In this document: positions 34,162 to 43,631 of the stretch, piece by piece
Position numbering within the stretch: position 1 is the first letter of the stretch
Layout of the letters: each line of letters opens with the position of its first letter
Assembly (NCBI GenBank): GCA_965226775.1
Contig: CBDDEI010000002.1
Span: 1,798,001-1,862,000, forward strand
Source: CBDDEI01 sp965226775
GTDB lineage: Bacteria; Chloroflexota; Dehalococcoidia; SHYD01
Reading direction: 5' to 3'
DNA length: 64,000 bases
Made by a program: the position numbers and the translations under genes
The notes under the pieces: model-generated
Told to the model about the DNA's origin: nothing
Database searches by the model: none
Seen by the model: only the letters and a program-made list of their open reading frames with translations

Positions 34162-35544
34162 TTAGTTCAGTCCAAACATCCAGCTTTGTTGCGTAGTGCG
34201 GCGCGCCATGAAGATCCGCAACAAGGTGCGGGTAACCGTGATGGCGCTAAACATGCTAACGGCCACACCTATAGCCAGGGTGAGGGCAAAGCCCATCACC
34301 AAGCTTGCGCCAAAGGTGTTGCCAAACCAAAACAGAATCACGCAAATGATGAGGGTGGCCACGTTGCTGTCTCGGATGGAAGGCCACGCCCGGTCAAAGC
34401 CAGCCTCAATGGCAGAGGTGATAGTCCTGCCGCCCCGTAACTCCTCCTTCAGCCGCTCAAAGATGAGGATGTTGGCGTCCACCGCCATGCCTACGGAGAG
34501 GATGAAGGCGGCGATGCCGGAAAGGGTAAGGGTCACCGGAACCAGCTTGAAGATTGCCAGCACAAAGAAGCTGTACGCAATCAGAGCCAGGCCCGCCAGC
34601 ACGCCCGGCAGCCGGTAGTACAACACCATAAACAGAAGGACCATCAGCAGGCCAATCTCGCCGGCAACGATGCTCTTGCGAACAGAGTCGGCGCCCAGGA
34701 TGGCATCCACATTCTGTTCCTTAATAATGGTCACGGGGACTGGCAATGCGCCAGCGTTAAGCTGTATCGCGAGCTGTTGAGCTTCCTCCAGCTCCATGCC
34801 GGTAATGACTCCACGATCCGAGAGTTCTGCTTGCACCGTAGGAGAGGAGACGTACTGGTCGTCCAAGAAGATGCCCAGGGGCCTTCCAATAAGCCGCGCA
34901 GAGATCTGCTGCATAAGGTGCGCCCCATCGGACGTGAGCTCAAACAGCACCTCAGGACGTCCGGTAGTCTGGTTGAATTGTACTTCTGCATTGGGCTTGA
35001 AGTACGAACCCGTAAGATCCAGTACTGTACCGTCTTGCGCGATGGCGGTCGCCTTTTCCCAAATCGGATTGCCTTTTTCGTCCCGGGTAGCTTGACCGGA
35101 AGCATTAAGCTGCTCCTGGCGGAAGTCCAGCTTGGCCGTCTTGCCGATAAGCGCTTTAGCTTCCTCCACTTCCTGGATACCGGGAAGCTGGATATTGATG
35201 CGGTCACTCCCCTGGAGTTGGATGATAGGCTCGGTAACGCCAAAGGCGTTGACCCGGCGCTCCATGATGTTACGCACGCCTTCCATAGCCCGGTCTCGCT
35301 CGCCCACAGGCTGCTGCGAGAGGTCGGCTAGCAGTACCACTTCCAAGCCACCCTGGAGGTCCAGCCCCAAGGTCATTCCTTTGCGTATAAGTTCAACACC
35401 GCCCAAGCGTAGATCAATCCACCCGCGCTCAGGCCAGGGCACAACGTTAGGCAGGTAGTTGCTTGGCCGCTGGGGCCAGACTACCCATGCGGAAATGAGC
35501 GTCAGTAATACGATGATCACCAACGTCCAGGAATTACGGCTCAA
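34162..35544 (-). CDS. secD: Protein translocase subunit SecD
   Basis: It encodes 460 residues. It has an N-terminal helix, GLDLQGGLEVVL, then the periplasmic-type P1 domain (VNAFGVTEPIIQLQGSDRINIQLPG), and the C-terminal six-helix part with SVRKSIVAGEIGLLMVLLFMV, LTLSGIAAFILSVGMAVDANILIFERLKEEL and the SecD-specific AIEAGFDRAWPSIRDSN. Partner of SecF. It overlaps the cca stop region by 11 bases, so the genes are tightly linked. Confidence 0.95.
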   Translation of the reverse strand: MSRNSWTLVIIVLLTLISAWVVWPQRPSNYLPNVVPWPERGWIDLRLGGVELIRKGMTLGLDLQGGLEVVLLADLSQQPVGERDRAMEGVRNIMERRVNAFGVTEPIIQLQGSDRINIQLPGIQEVEEAKALIGKTAKLDFRQEQLNASGQATRDEKGNPIWEKATAIAQDGTVLDLTGSYFKPNAEVQFNQTTGRPEVLFELTSDGAHLMQQISARLIGRPLGIFLDDQYVSSPTVQAELSDRGVITGMELEEAQQLAIQLNAGALPVPVTIIKEQNVDAILGADSVRKSIVAGEIGLLMVLLFMVLYYRLPGVLAGLALIAYSFFVLAIFKLVPVTLTLSGIAAFILSVGMAVDANILIFERLKEELRGGRTITSAIEAGFDRAWPSIRDSNVATLIICVILFWFGNTFGASLVMGFALTLAIGVAVSMFSAITVTRTLLRIFMARRTTQQSWMFGLN

Positions 35545-37099
35545 AACGACCTCCTCTGCGCGGGAAACGGGATTTTTCGTGATTTAGGTTTACCGCCGCA
35601 CCTTCAACGGTGGGCTCCTGAGCGGCCTCTTCAAAGGCCATGTCTTCAAGTATCTGTTCAGTGTAGTCTAGCACGTCTTCCTTAGTGGAAAGTTGCCCTA
35701 GCGCATGGGCTTCATCAATTTGTGTAAGCAACGCGCCTATCATAGGCCCCGGGGTCAGTTGGAACCAGTCCATTAGCTCGTATCCAGTGATGAGTCTCGG
35801 CGCGGCCTTTTGCTCTTGCCTCTCGAAATAATACGTCAACGCGTCCTGCGCCACCGTCACATGCTGCTGCCAGCGTCCCAGGTGCAGCTGCGGGCCGCGG
35901 GCTGCCAGATGATCGGCCAGGTTAAGGAGGATGGTATCCACTGCCACCGGCGCAACGTCTCTGAAATAACGATAGAGCGCCTTGGGGCTGGGCGTGGTAT
36001 CCGACCACTGGCCGGGCCGCAGATGATAATGCACCATGCCTGCAACAGCTGCTATCTCTTTGCTACTGAAGTGCAACCGCCCAAGGGTTGCCCGCATAGT
36101 GTCTGCCCCCTGCTCCGCGTGGCCTAAGAAGCGGGTGCGCCCATCCGGCTGAAGGGCCTTGGTCTGGGGCTTGGCTACATCGTGGAAAAGCGCAGCGAGC
36201 TTGAGGATGGTCGGCCTGGGTAGGTTGCCCACGGGCTCCTGGAGGTAGGCGTCCAGCTCCTCGTGCTGCGGCCGATGCGCCACGGCAGCTTGGAGGTATG
36301 CCCTGTCACCCAATCGTGAAATGAGGTCTGGCTGGAGCAGCACCTCAATGGCCGCCAAGGTCTCTACCTCATGCCGGAACACGTCCCAGTAGTGCTCCTT
36401 GGGCTGGGACACGCCCTTACCTACCGCAAGCTCAGGAAAGATCGCTGCCAGCAGGCCCAGGGCATCCAACTGCTCCACCCACAGTGCTGCGCCCGAAAGG
36501 GCCAGGATTCGGCAAAGCTCCTCACGCACACGCTCGCCGGCGCACTGCGCCACTAGGGGCGCTCGCTCCTGAATAGCCGCGTAGGTGGCGGGCTCGATGG
36601 TGTAGCCCAGCTCTGCGCCAATGCGCACGCCTCGCAATAGACGGATGGGATCCTCTTCCAGCGCCTGGGGAGAGACCATGCGCACTAGCCCTGCCTCTAG
36701 GTCCAGCCGCCCGTTGTGGGGGTCGAGAATAGTCGCAGCGTTCCAGTCACCGGAGAAGCCGCTAAGGGCCACGGCCAGCGCATCGATAGTAAAATCTCGG
36801 CGGGCTAGGTCGGCGTGGATGCCGCCCACTGCTTCCGTGAAATCGGCGTGGAGAATGGGGCCTTGGGCAAAGACCACGCGGCCGGTGTGATGTTGCTCCC
36901 CCAGGGGAACATACGTGGCGGAGGTGTGCGCAGCTACCGCGCGGGCGCAGGCAAGGGCATCGCCCTCTACCGCAATGTCTACATCAACAAGAGGACGGCC
37001 CACGAGGCCGTCCCGTACACATCCACCGACAAGATATAGCGTGCTCTCCTGGCCCGGAGCTGCCGCCCTTAATGCGGCCAGGAGTTGGTCAAAGGTCAT
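35534..37099 (-). CDS. cca: CCA tRNA nucleotidyltransferase with HD domain
   Basis: It encodes 521 residues. The nucleotidyltransferase head has LYLVGGCVRDGLVGRPLVDVDI (catalytic DxD), then RRDFTIDALAV and the binding-site motif EEDPIRLLRGVRI. The C-terminal half includes the HD-type phosphohydrolase LAALFHDVAKPQTK and GHAEQGAD. It adds or repairs the 3'-CCA of tRNA (a poly(A) polymerase role is possible in this family). Its start overlaps the def stop by 11 bases. Both tRNAs in this window already encode CCA, so repair may dominate. Confidence 0.9.
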   Translation of the reverse strand: MTFDQLLAALRAAAPGQESTLYLVGGCVRDGLVGRPLVDVDIAVEGDALACARAVAAHTSATYVPLGEQHHTGRVVFAQGPILHADFTEAVGGIHADLARRDFTIDALAVALSGFSGDWNAATILDPHNGRLDLEAGLVRMVSPQALEEDPIRLLRGVRIGAELGYTIEPATYAAIQERAPLVAQCAGERVREELCRILALSGAALWVEQLDALGLLAAIFPELAVGKGVSQPKEHYWDVFRHEVETLAAIEVLLQPDLISRLGDRAYLQAAVAHRPQHEELDAYLQEPVGNLPRPTILKLAALFHDVAKPQTKALQPDGRTRFLGHAEQGADTMRATLGRLHFSSKEIAAVAGMVHYHLRPGQWSDTTPSPKALYRYFRDVAPVAVDTILLNLADHLAARGPQLHLGRWQQHVTVAQDALTYYFERQEQKAAPRLITGYELMDWFQLTPGPMIGALLTQIDEAHALGQLSTKEDVLDYTEQILEDMAFEEAAQEPTVEGAAVNLNHEKSRFPRRGGRFEP

Positions 37100-37724
37100 G
37101 TTTGTCTCTTGGCCCGGTAAATCCCTTCACCAGTCTTAGAGGCCGGCGGTGCTGGAGCCAACCAGCTCCCCGCTCTCCTCCGCTCTCTCCGCTCTCTCCG
37201 CTCTCTCCACTCTCCTCGTTCGTCTCGTCTTCTTCGTCTGCTTCTTCTTCCGGCGGGATCTTCCAGAGCTTATCAGGGCTCGTTAGGTGATCGATGTAAA
37301 GAATGCCGTCCAGGTGATCTATTTCGTGCTCCAAGGCCTGGGCCAACAGGTTGTCATCCGCCTTGATGCGGATCTCCTTGCCCTCACGGTTCAGGCCTTT
37401 CACCGTCACCGTAACAGAGCGCTTCACCTCACCACGCCAGCCTGGGATGCTGAGGCAACCTTCCTCCAGGATACGCTCGCCGGTGCGCTTGACCACCTGG
37501 GGGTTGATGAGCACGATGGGCTCGTCTTCCCGTACGTCGATGACCATCACCCGCAGCGGCACGCCTATCTGCGGCGCGGCAAGACCCACGCCATGCCCTT
37601 CGTACATCGTGTCGAAGAGGTCGTCAATGAGCTGCTGCAGCGACTTTTCGCTGGTGTTCCGGACCTTCTTAGACTTCTGACGCAGGATAGCGTTATCGGC
37701 GTAGAGGATTTCTTTAATGGCCAT
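37089..37724 (-). CDS. def: Peptide deformylase with an unusual acidic repeat tail
   Basis: It encodes 211 residues. Motif 1 GVGLAAPQIG, motif 2 EGCLSIPG (Cys ligand) and motif 3 EHEIDHLDG (two His ligands and catalytic Glu) are all intact, so it is an active metalloenzyme that removes formyl from new proteins. The start at 37724 is set by GAGGTG six bases upstream; an ATG seven codons earlier has none. From about residue 155 there is an extra tail, EEEADEEDETNEESGESGESGESGGE, of repeated Gly-Glu-Ser, then a basic end. The repeats come from a tandem 9-base unit in the DNA (about 37180-37210). The tail is not needed for catalysis in other deformylases. Confidence 0.93.
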   Translation of the reverse strand: MAIKEILYADNAILRQKSKKVRNTSEKSLQQLIDDLFDTMYEGHGVGLAAPQIGVPLRVMVIDVREDEPIVLINPQVVKRTGERILEEGCLSIPGWRGEVKRSVTVTVKGLNREGKEIRIKADDNLLAQALEHEIDHLDGILYIDHLTSPDKLWKIPPEEEADEEDETNEESGESGESGESGGERGAGWLQHRRPLRLVKGFTGPRDKHDL

Positions 37725-37816
37725 CGTCATCACCTCGTAGCTCAAAGCTACATCTAGTGGTCTTAATTATAAGAGTGGGGATCACGCCTGTAAAGCTGCG
37801 TTGAACGGGACTCCAC

Positions 37817-40285
37817 TCACAGCACCTGAGCCGGATCGACGTCTATGATCCAGCCCCTGGGCGGCGGGAACCGCACGAGCAACTCGGAGGAATCGTAGCC
37901 TTTGAGGAGCACCTGCCAGCGGTACTGCCCCCGCACGCGACGAAAGAAGGCGGGCACCGGCCCCAGCACCTCGGCGTCGGTCAGGCCGGCTTCAGCCCGC
38001 GCTTGGTTCAGCGCACGGGCGTAGGAGGCGGCGGCGCGCTGGGCGCGGCCGGCGTTCGGCTCGGAGTAGAGCAGGCGCACCATGAGACGAAAGGGCGGGT
38101 AGCCGTGACGGCGGCGGAAGGCCAGCTCTCGATGGGCAAAGATCTCGTAGTCCTGACGGGCCGCGCTGTTGATGGCGTAGTGGTCCGGTGTGTACGTCTG
38201 GATGACGACCTTGCCCGCCCACTGGCCGCGGCCCGCCCGTCCGGCCACCTGGGTGAGCAACTGGAAGGTGCGCTCCGCGGCGCGGTAGTCCGGCAGGTAG
38301 AGGTTCACGTCTGCATTCACCACGCCCACCACGGTGACCCGCGGCAGGTCCAGCCCCTTGGCAATCATCTGGGTGCCCACCAGCACGTCCGCTTCACCTG
38401 AGGAAAACTGCTGGAGGATCTCCTGGTGGGTGCGGCGGCCTCGCACGGTATCGCTATCCCAGCGGAGCACCCGAGCCTGGGGGAACAACGCTTCCACCTC
38501 CTGTTGCACCCGTTCCGTCCCTGCGCCCAAAAACTTGATGCGTCCGCTCTGACACTCCTCACAGCGGGTGGGCACGGGGCGCTGGAGGTTGCAGTGATGG
38601 CAGATGAGATGCTCCTTAGCGCTGTGATAGGTCAAGGGCACTTCACAGCGGCGGCAGCGCACCACTGTGCCGCAATCCCGGCACTGCACAAAGGTGGCGG
38701 AGCCGCGTCGGTTCAAGAAGAGGATGGCCTGCTGCTCCGAGCGCATCGCCTGCCCCAACGCGTCCTGGAGCGTCCGGCTAAAGAGGCTGTAGTTGTGGGA
38801 TTTAAGCTCGTCCCGCAGGTCCACGACTTCCACCTGAGGCAACCCTCTGTCCCTAGGCAGGTCGCTGGCCAGATGCTGCACCGGCGAAATACGTTCCGGC
38901 AGCTCCAGCAGCTTGTAGCGACCTTCCAACGCTTCCAGGTAGCTCTCCAAGGAAGGTGTGGCGCTGCCCAAGAGCACCACTGCGCCGGTGTGCCTGGCAA
39001 GCTCAATTGCTGTCGTACGGGTGTGGTAGCGCGGCGCGGGGTCCTGCTGCTTGTAGGTAGGCTCGTGCTCTTCGTCCATGACGATAAGGCCCACGTCCGG
39101 CTGTGGCGCAAAGAGCGCGCTGCGCGGCCCAATAACCACCTGGAACTCCCCTTCACGGATGCGCCACCACTCGTCATACGCCTCACCGGCGGAGAGGCCG
39201 CTGTGGAGCACCGCCACCTTGCCGGGGAAGCGGGCGGAGAACCGCTCCACCATCTGCGGCTCCAGGGAGATCTCCGGCACCAGCACAATGCCCCGCTTGC
39301 CCTGGGCCACACAGGTCTCCAAAGCGCGGATATAAAGCTCCGTCTTGCCGCTCCCCGTAACGCCGTAGAGCAGGAAAACGGGCGGCGCATCGCTATCGGG
39401 CAAAGCGGGCGCGCGCTCCAACGACTGCACCAGCGGGCGCAGCGCGGCCTCCTGGGCAGGAGTGAGCGGTAGCGGGAACGCCTCCTGGGACGACCGGTCG
39501 GCCAGGGGGTCGCGGGTCACTCGCTCCTGTTCGATGGTCACGTAGCCCTGCGCCACCAGCGATCCCAGCGGGCCGCTACTTGGACCGAGGCTCTCCTGCA
39601 CTTCAGCCACAGACATCCCCTCTTGTTGCCCTCGCAGCAACTCGACGATGGCGCGCTGCTTGGCCTTACGATTCCAATCCGGCTCATCCAGCCGTGCGTC
39701 AGCGCCCTTGCCGGTGAGTTTGAGCGACCGCTGGAACTTTGGGCCGGCGCGCGGGCGTTCCAACTGAGAGATTCTGGCTACAAGCCCTTTGGAGACAAGC
39801 GAGTCCGCAGTCTGCGTTGCGTTGGCGCCCAACGCCCGTTGCAGGTCCTGCGCAGAGACCTGAGCAGCCTCCCTCGCCAGGTACTCCAGCACTCGCGCCG
39901 TCTTGGGGGGAAGCGTGTCATCGTTGAGGGCGCGGGGGTCCAGCGCCTGGTAGGCCACCAGGACGCGCTGCCGAAAACCGGGCGGCATCATCAGCTCCGC
40001 GCAGCTGAAGAGGGGGGCAAAGTAGTAGTCGGAGAGCCACTGCGCCAGGTCACAGCGCGCCTGACTCAGCACGGGTTGCGCTTCTATGGGCGCGTGGAGC
40101 GCCTTTACTTCGGGGAGTGTAGTGGTGTCCGAGAAGCCGAAGACGATGCCTTGGGCAAGCTGAGAGCCGCGCCCGAAGGGCACCCAGACCGCTTGGCCGC
40201 GGCCGACTTCCATGTTGGGGGGAATGCTATAGGTGAAGGTCTTCTGCGGCGCAGAGGAGTCTACCGCGACTTCTGCGTACTGCAT
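37817..40285 (-). CDS. priA: Primosomal helicase PriA
   Basis: It encodes 822 residues from ATG 40285 (MQYAEVAVDSS); the frame continues upstream to 40342 but lacks a convincing start there. Residues 1-100 are the PriA N-terminal DNA-binding domain (TYSIPPNMEVGRGQAVWVPFG). The helicase has YGVTGSGKTELY (Walker A) and VIMDEEHEPTYKQ (Walker B DEEH). Eight Cys in CRDCGTVVRCRRC...CHHC...CEEC form the zinc sites. It reloads the replisome at stalled forks. It lies between rplS and def in the minus-strand block. Confidence 0.95.
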   Translation of the reverse strand: MQYAEVAVDSSAPQKTFTYSIPPNMEVGRGQAVWVPFGRGSQLAQGIVFGFSDTTTLPEVKALHAPIEAQPVLSQARCDLAQWLSDYYFAPLFSCAELMMPPGFRQRVLVAYQALDPRALNDDTLPPKTARVLEYLAREAAQVSAQDLQRALGANATQTADSLVSKGLVARISQLERPRAGPKFQRSLKLTGKGADARLDEPDWNRKAKQRAIVELLRGQQEGMSVAEVQESLGPSSGPLGSLVAQGYVTIEQERVTRDPLADRSSQEAFPLPLTPAQEAALRPLVQSLERAPALPDSDAPPVFLLYGVTGSGKTELYIRALETCVAQGKRGIVLVPEISLEPQMVERFSARFPGKVAVLHSGLSAGEAYDEWWRIREGEFQVVIGPRSALFAPQPDVGLIVMDEEHEPTYKQQDPAPRYHTRTTAIELARHTGAVVLLGSATPSLESYLEALEGRYKLLELPERISPVQHLASDLPRDRGLPQVEVVDLRDELKSHNYSLFSRTLQDALGQAMRSEQQAILFLNRRGSATFVQCRDCGTVVRCRRCEVPLTYHSAKEHLICHHCNLQRPVPTRCEECQSGRIKFLGAGTERVQQEVEALFPQARVLRWDSDTVRGRRTHQEILQQFSSGEADVLVGTQMIAKGLDLPRVTVVGVVNADVNLYLPDYRAAERTFQLLTQVAGRAGRGQWAGKVVIQTYTPDHYAINSAARQDYEIFAHRELAFRRRHGYPPFRLMVRLLYSEPNAGRAQRAAASYARALNQARAEAGLTDAEVLGPVPAFFRRVRGQYRWQVLLKGYDSSELLVRFPPPRGWIIDVDPAQVL

Positions 40286-40407
40286 TAGCTCTGCTGGGGA
40301 TGGCGGAACCCAACGCTCGCTCCGGCCGGACGCAGGGCACACACGTCTGGGGACATCCTAGCTAGCTCTAAGCGCGCTGCTCCGTGAAAGGAGCGCGAAG
40401 GGAGGGC

Positions 40408-40746
40408 TTAGATACGCTCGCGAAGACGGGCGGCGCGGCCAATGCGTCCTCGCAAATAGTAGAGCTTGGCCCGGCGAACGATGCCGTGGCGGACTACTTC
40501 TACTTTGTCCAGACGAGGGGAGTGATTCATGAAGGTGCGCTCCACACCCACGCCGTGGGAGATGCGGCGCACCGTGAAGTTGGCGTCAACCGCGCCGTGA
40601 CTCAACCGGATAACCACGCCCTCAAAGACCTGGATACGCTCGCGGGTGCCTTCAACTACCTTGGAGCTGACACGGACGGTATCGCCGGGCTTCAGCTCAG
40701 GCACATTAGGATTAGCCACTATAGGAAACAGATCAGACACACTCAT
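40408..40746 (-). CDS. rplS: 50S ribosomal protein L19
   Basis: It encodes 112 residues from ATG 40746 (MSVSDLFPIV). Family phrases are LKPGDTVRVSSKVVEGTRERIQVFEGVVI, TVRRISHGVGVERTF and VRRAKLYYLRGRIGRAARLRER. It sits at the 30S-50S interface. AAGGAG lies 14 bases upstream, a longer spacing than usual; a start 13 codons further up is possible but gives a non-homologous extension. It follows trmD directly, as in the conserved trmD-rplS operon. Confidence 0.93.
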   Translation of the reverse strand: MSVSDLFPIVANPNVPELKPGDTVRVSSKVVEGTRERIQVFEGVVIRLSHGAVDANFTVRRISHGVGVERTFMNHSPRLDKVEVVRHGIVRRAKLYYLRGRIGRAARLRERI

Positions 40747-40816
40747 GGAAAACCAATGACTCCTTACGGGATACGCTCTCCACATCTTATACGAAGCGGC
40801 AAGTGTTGGCTAGTGG

Positions 40817-41569
40817 TCATAGCTCCAGCCCCGTCTGTTCCCGTAGCCAGATACGCTCTTGCGCGCTCAAGTGAGCGGTCGCCAGGAGTTCAGGACGGCG
40901 CTGGGCCGTGCGGAGCAACGCCTGCTGACGCCGCCACTTAGCCACCGCGGCGTGGTCTCCAGAGAGGAGGATAGCAGGCACACTCCAGCCTTTGAAGTCG
41001 GACGGGCGCGTGTACTGGGGGTACTCCAGAAGCCCCATGTTAAAGGACTCCTCCTCAGCAGACTCCGAGGAACCCATAACGCCGGGTTGCAGGCGCACCA
41101 CAGCGTCAGTCAACACCATAGCGGGCAGCTCGCCGCCGGTGAGCACGTAGTCGCCAATGCTGATCTCCCGTGTGACTAGGTGCTGCCGGATCCGCTCGTC
41201 CACGCCCTCGTAATGGCCGCAAAGGAGCGCCAGCCAGGAAGACTGGGCTAACTCGCGAGCAATGGCCTGGCTAAACGGCTCGCCTTGAGGCGTGAGCAGG
41301 ATAGTAGCTGGGGGCTGGTCATGGCCCTCTGCAGCGCCCTCGGCATACACGTGCGCCAGCGCCTCATCCACCGGCTCCGGCTTCATCACCATGCCGGCGC
41401 CGCCGCCGTAGGTATAGTCGTCCACCACGCGATGCTTATCGTGGGCGTAGTCACGGATGTTGTGGAAGTAGACTTGGAGCAACCCATCCGCTCTGGCGCG
41501 AGCAACGATGCTCTTATCGAATGGGCCCTGGAACATCTCCGGAAACAGGGTGAGGATATCTATACGCAT
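40817..41569 (-). CDS. trmD: tRNA (guanine-N1)-methyltransferase
   Basis: It encodes 250 residues. It forms m1G37 in tRNAs with G at 36. Conserved features are MRIDILTLFPEMF, YGGGAGMVMKPEP, the SAM-binding trefoil-knot segments LLCGHYEGVDERI and ISIGDYVLTGGELPAMV, and the C-terminal YTRP. It lies between mog and rplS, only 10 bases after the mog stop, so these genes form one transcript together with priA, def, cca, secD and secF. Confidence 0.95.
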   Translation of the reverse strand: MRIDILTLFPEMFQGPFDKSIVARARADGLLQVYFHNIRDYAHDKHRVVDDYTYGGGAGMVMKPEPVDEALAHVYAEGAAEGHDQPPATILLTPQGEPFSQAIARELAQSSWLALLCGHYEGVDERIRQHLVTREISIGDYVLTGGELPAMVLTDAVVRLQPGVMGSSESAEEESFNMGLLEYPQYTRPSDFKGWSVPAILLSGDHAAVAKWRRQQALLRTAQRRPELLATAHLSAQERIWLREQTGLEL

Positions 41570-41578
41570 GAGGAAGGA

Positions 41579-42073
41579 CTACCTGCGGGGGTGCTCCTCC
41601 ACGGAGGCGCGCAGGGTTTCAAGCGCGTGGGGCAGCACCGGCAGCAGGACATCCAGGCACTCTTCCACGGCTTTGGGGCTCCCGGGTAGGTTCACAATGA
41701 GCGTGTGGCCACGGATGCCCGCTACAGCACGGCTCAACATAGCCATGGGGGTCTTCTGGAGGCTGGCGGCGCGGATGGCCTCAGCGATACCCGGCACTTC
41801 CCGCTCCAGCACCTGCTTTGTGGCTTCCGGCGTCACGTCTCTAGGCGCAAAGCCGGTGCCGCCGGTGGTAAGGATCAGGTTCAGCTGGCTGGCATCCGCC
41901 CATAGGGTCAGGGTTTCTGCAATCAGCGGCTGTTCGTCAGCGACGATCCCGCTCTCCACCACCTGGCCGCCGCGCGGCTCCACCAGCGCGCGGATGGCGG
42001 GGCCGCTCAGGTCTTCCCGTTCGCCCTGAGCACCCTTATCGCTGATGGTCAGGATGCCTACCGTAAACGCCAT
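41579..42073 (-). CDS. mog: Molybdenum cofactor biosynthesis protein MogA/MoaB
   Basis: It encodes 164 residues from ATG 42073 (MAFTVGILTIS), with GGAGAGGTAGCACGT upstream. It has DKGAQGEREDLSGPAI, the molybdopterin-binding TTGGTGFAPRDVTPEA and NLPGSPKAVEE. It adenylylates molybdopterin ahead of molybdate insertion, although some MoaB-type proteins have other roles. No other molybdenum gene is nearby. It heads the minus-strand operon, divergent from the SDR gene. Confidence 0.9.
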   Translation of the reverse strand: MAFTVGILTISDKGAQGEREDLSGPAIRALVEPRGGQVVESGIVADEQPLIAETLTLWADASQLNLILTTGGTGFAPRDVTPEATKQVLEREVPGIAEAIRAASLQKTPMAMLSRAVAGIRGHTLIVNLPGSPKAVEECLDVLLPVLPHALETLRASVEEHPRR

Positions 42074-42125
42074 ACGTGCTACCTCTCCGAGTAGAGCAAT
42101 GATAGCATACGGGCACAGGAAGGAC

Positions 42126-43050
42126 GTGAGCGTGAACAAGCAGGGCTTTGACGTAGTAACCGGAGCCTTTGGCTACACCGGCCGTTATATTGCGAAGCGG
42201 CTGGTGGCCCAGGGACGCACCGTAGCCACGCTCACCCGGCGCACGCAGCCGGCGGGCCTCTTCCCGCAGCCGCTGCAGCGGATTGTGCCCAACTATGCCG
42301 ATAGGGATGCCCTAGCCGCACAGCTCCAAGGGGCTGACACCCTCTACAACACCTACTGGGTGCGCTTTGATCACGGCGGTACCGGCCATGAGGCTGCCGT
42401 GGAACACTCCAGGACGCTTTTTGCCGCGGCGCGGATGGCGGGGGTGAGTAAGATTGTCCACGTGAGCATCGCCCATGCAGACTCCCGCTCACCCTTGCCC
42501 TACTACCGGGGCAAAGGACAGGTGGAGGAAGCGCTACGCGGGGAAGGTGTACCCTATGTCATCATTCGTCCCACCCTGGTCTTTGGGCGGGAAGACATCC
42601 TGGTGAACAACATCGCGTGGTTCCTGCGACGCTTTCCCCTCTTTGGGTTGCCCGGCTCCGGCGACTACAGTGTGCGGCCAGTCTTCGTGGAGGACGTGGC
42701 AGACCTAGCCCTACAGCACCGATCCTGCCGATGCGAACGCGATAGTGGACGCGGTGGGACCGGAAAAGTACACCTTCCGGGAGTTGGTGGCGCTGGTAGC
42801 CAGCAGTGTTGGGGAAGCTCGTGGGCTCATAGGTCTGCCGCCACGCGTGGCACTGGCCGCAACCGCGCTGGTAGGGCTCATAGTTCGGGACGTAGTGCTA
42901 ACCGAGGACGAAGTGCGGGGGTTGATGTCAGGTCTGCTCACTACCGACGGGGCTGCGTCGGGAGAGACCCGCTTCAGCGAGTGGCTAAAGGAAAACGCGA
43001 GCTGGCTGGGGAAAGAGTACCATTCCGAGCTAGGGGCACACTTTCGTTAG
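42126..43050 (+). CDS. NAD(P)-binding SDR/NmrA-like protein, broken by a +1 indel
   Basis: The gene starts at a GTG (42126 or 42132; AGGAAGG precedes both). The Rossmann motif is VVTGAFGYTGRYIAKRLV. VRTLTRRTQP, VSKIVHVSIAHAD, YYRGKGQVEEALRGEGVPYVIIRPTLVFG are NmrA/complex-I NDUFA9-like. After VFVEDVADLA the frame is lost. Removing one C from CCC (42709-42711) continues it as DLAYSTDPADANAIVDAVGPEKYTFRELV to the stop at 43050. About 308 residues. Probably an atypical short-chain dehydrogenase that binds NAD(P) in a quinone- or lipid-linked role; the exact function is unknown. Confidence 0.8.
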
Positions 43051-43064
43051 GTCTGGGTGCCCGC

Positions 43065-43343
43065 TCACCTGCTGAAGGGCTGGTCAAACCAGCGGGTGTG
43101 CATCTGCATTAGGAAGTCGTCGTTGATGGGGTAGCCGGAGGCAGAACCCACTACCGCATCGAAGCCGCAGTTGGGGCAGAGTGCGGTAGTGTACACCCCT
43201 TCCCGCTCGTACTCCCATTCCTTGATGTCCGCGGGGGCAAAGATTGCCAGGCAGCGGAAGCAGCCGCAGCTTTCGCTCTGCAGCAGCTCCTCGCGGTGAA
43301 ATAGGGTGTGCTTATTCGCTTCTTCTAAGTCGTACTCAGCCAT
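43065..43343 (-). CDS. Small Cys-rich protein of a conserved cytoplasmic family
   Basis: It encodes 92 residues. It has HREELLQSESCGCFRCLAIFAP, ALCPNCGFDAVVG and a C-terminal SGYPINDDFL.QMHTRWF. The pairs CGCFRC and CPNC would form one zinc-ribbon site. This arrangement is common to a widespread small bacterial protein of unknown function. ATG 43343 is used; one three codons earlier is possible. Convergent with the SDR gene. Confidence 0.75.
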   Translation of the reverse strand: MAEYDLEEANKHTLFHREELLQSESCGCFRCLAIFAPADIKEWEYEREGVYTTALCPNCGFDAVVGSASGYPINDDFLMQMHTRWFDQPFSR

Positions 43344-43556
43344 AGTAATCATGCCTGCTTTTCTGCAATTCCTGCTACGTATATTAGCCGCCCGTCAGTT
43401 CGTAGACAAAGGGGGCCTGGGCCTATGCGGGATAGTATGTGGCCGTCCGTAGCTAGTAGCCGGAACCGCATCCTTATGGCACAGCACATCCATAGCAAAG
43501 CCCTCTAATCCAAGGACATAGCCCTTCCCCAATCGGTTTCGCACAAACCGCGCTCC

Positions 43557-43586
43557 TTGTTGGGGATTGAAAAGTCCTGCTATACT
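43557..43586 (+). promoter_or_regulatory. Promoter of the YmdB-PHP-fabZ group
   Basis: TTGTTG (43557-43562), an 18-base spacer and TATACT (43581-43586). Transcription would start near 43593, about 40 bases before the first start codon. Confidence 0.55.
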
Positions 43587-43631
43587 GCTGAATGAGCCCA
43601 GCGATGAATTGAATACCGCGCGGGCAGAGGG

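Noticed and set aside
38426..39472. Long plus-strand frame of 348 codons opposite priA
   Set aside because: It lies completely antisense to priA, has no family motif, and arises from the high GC content.
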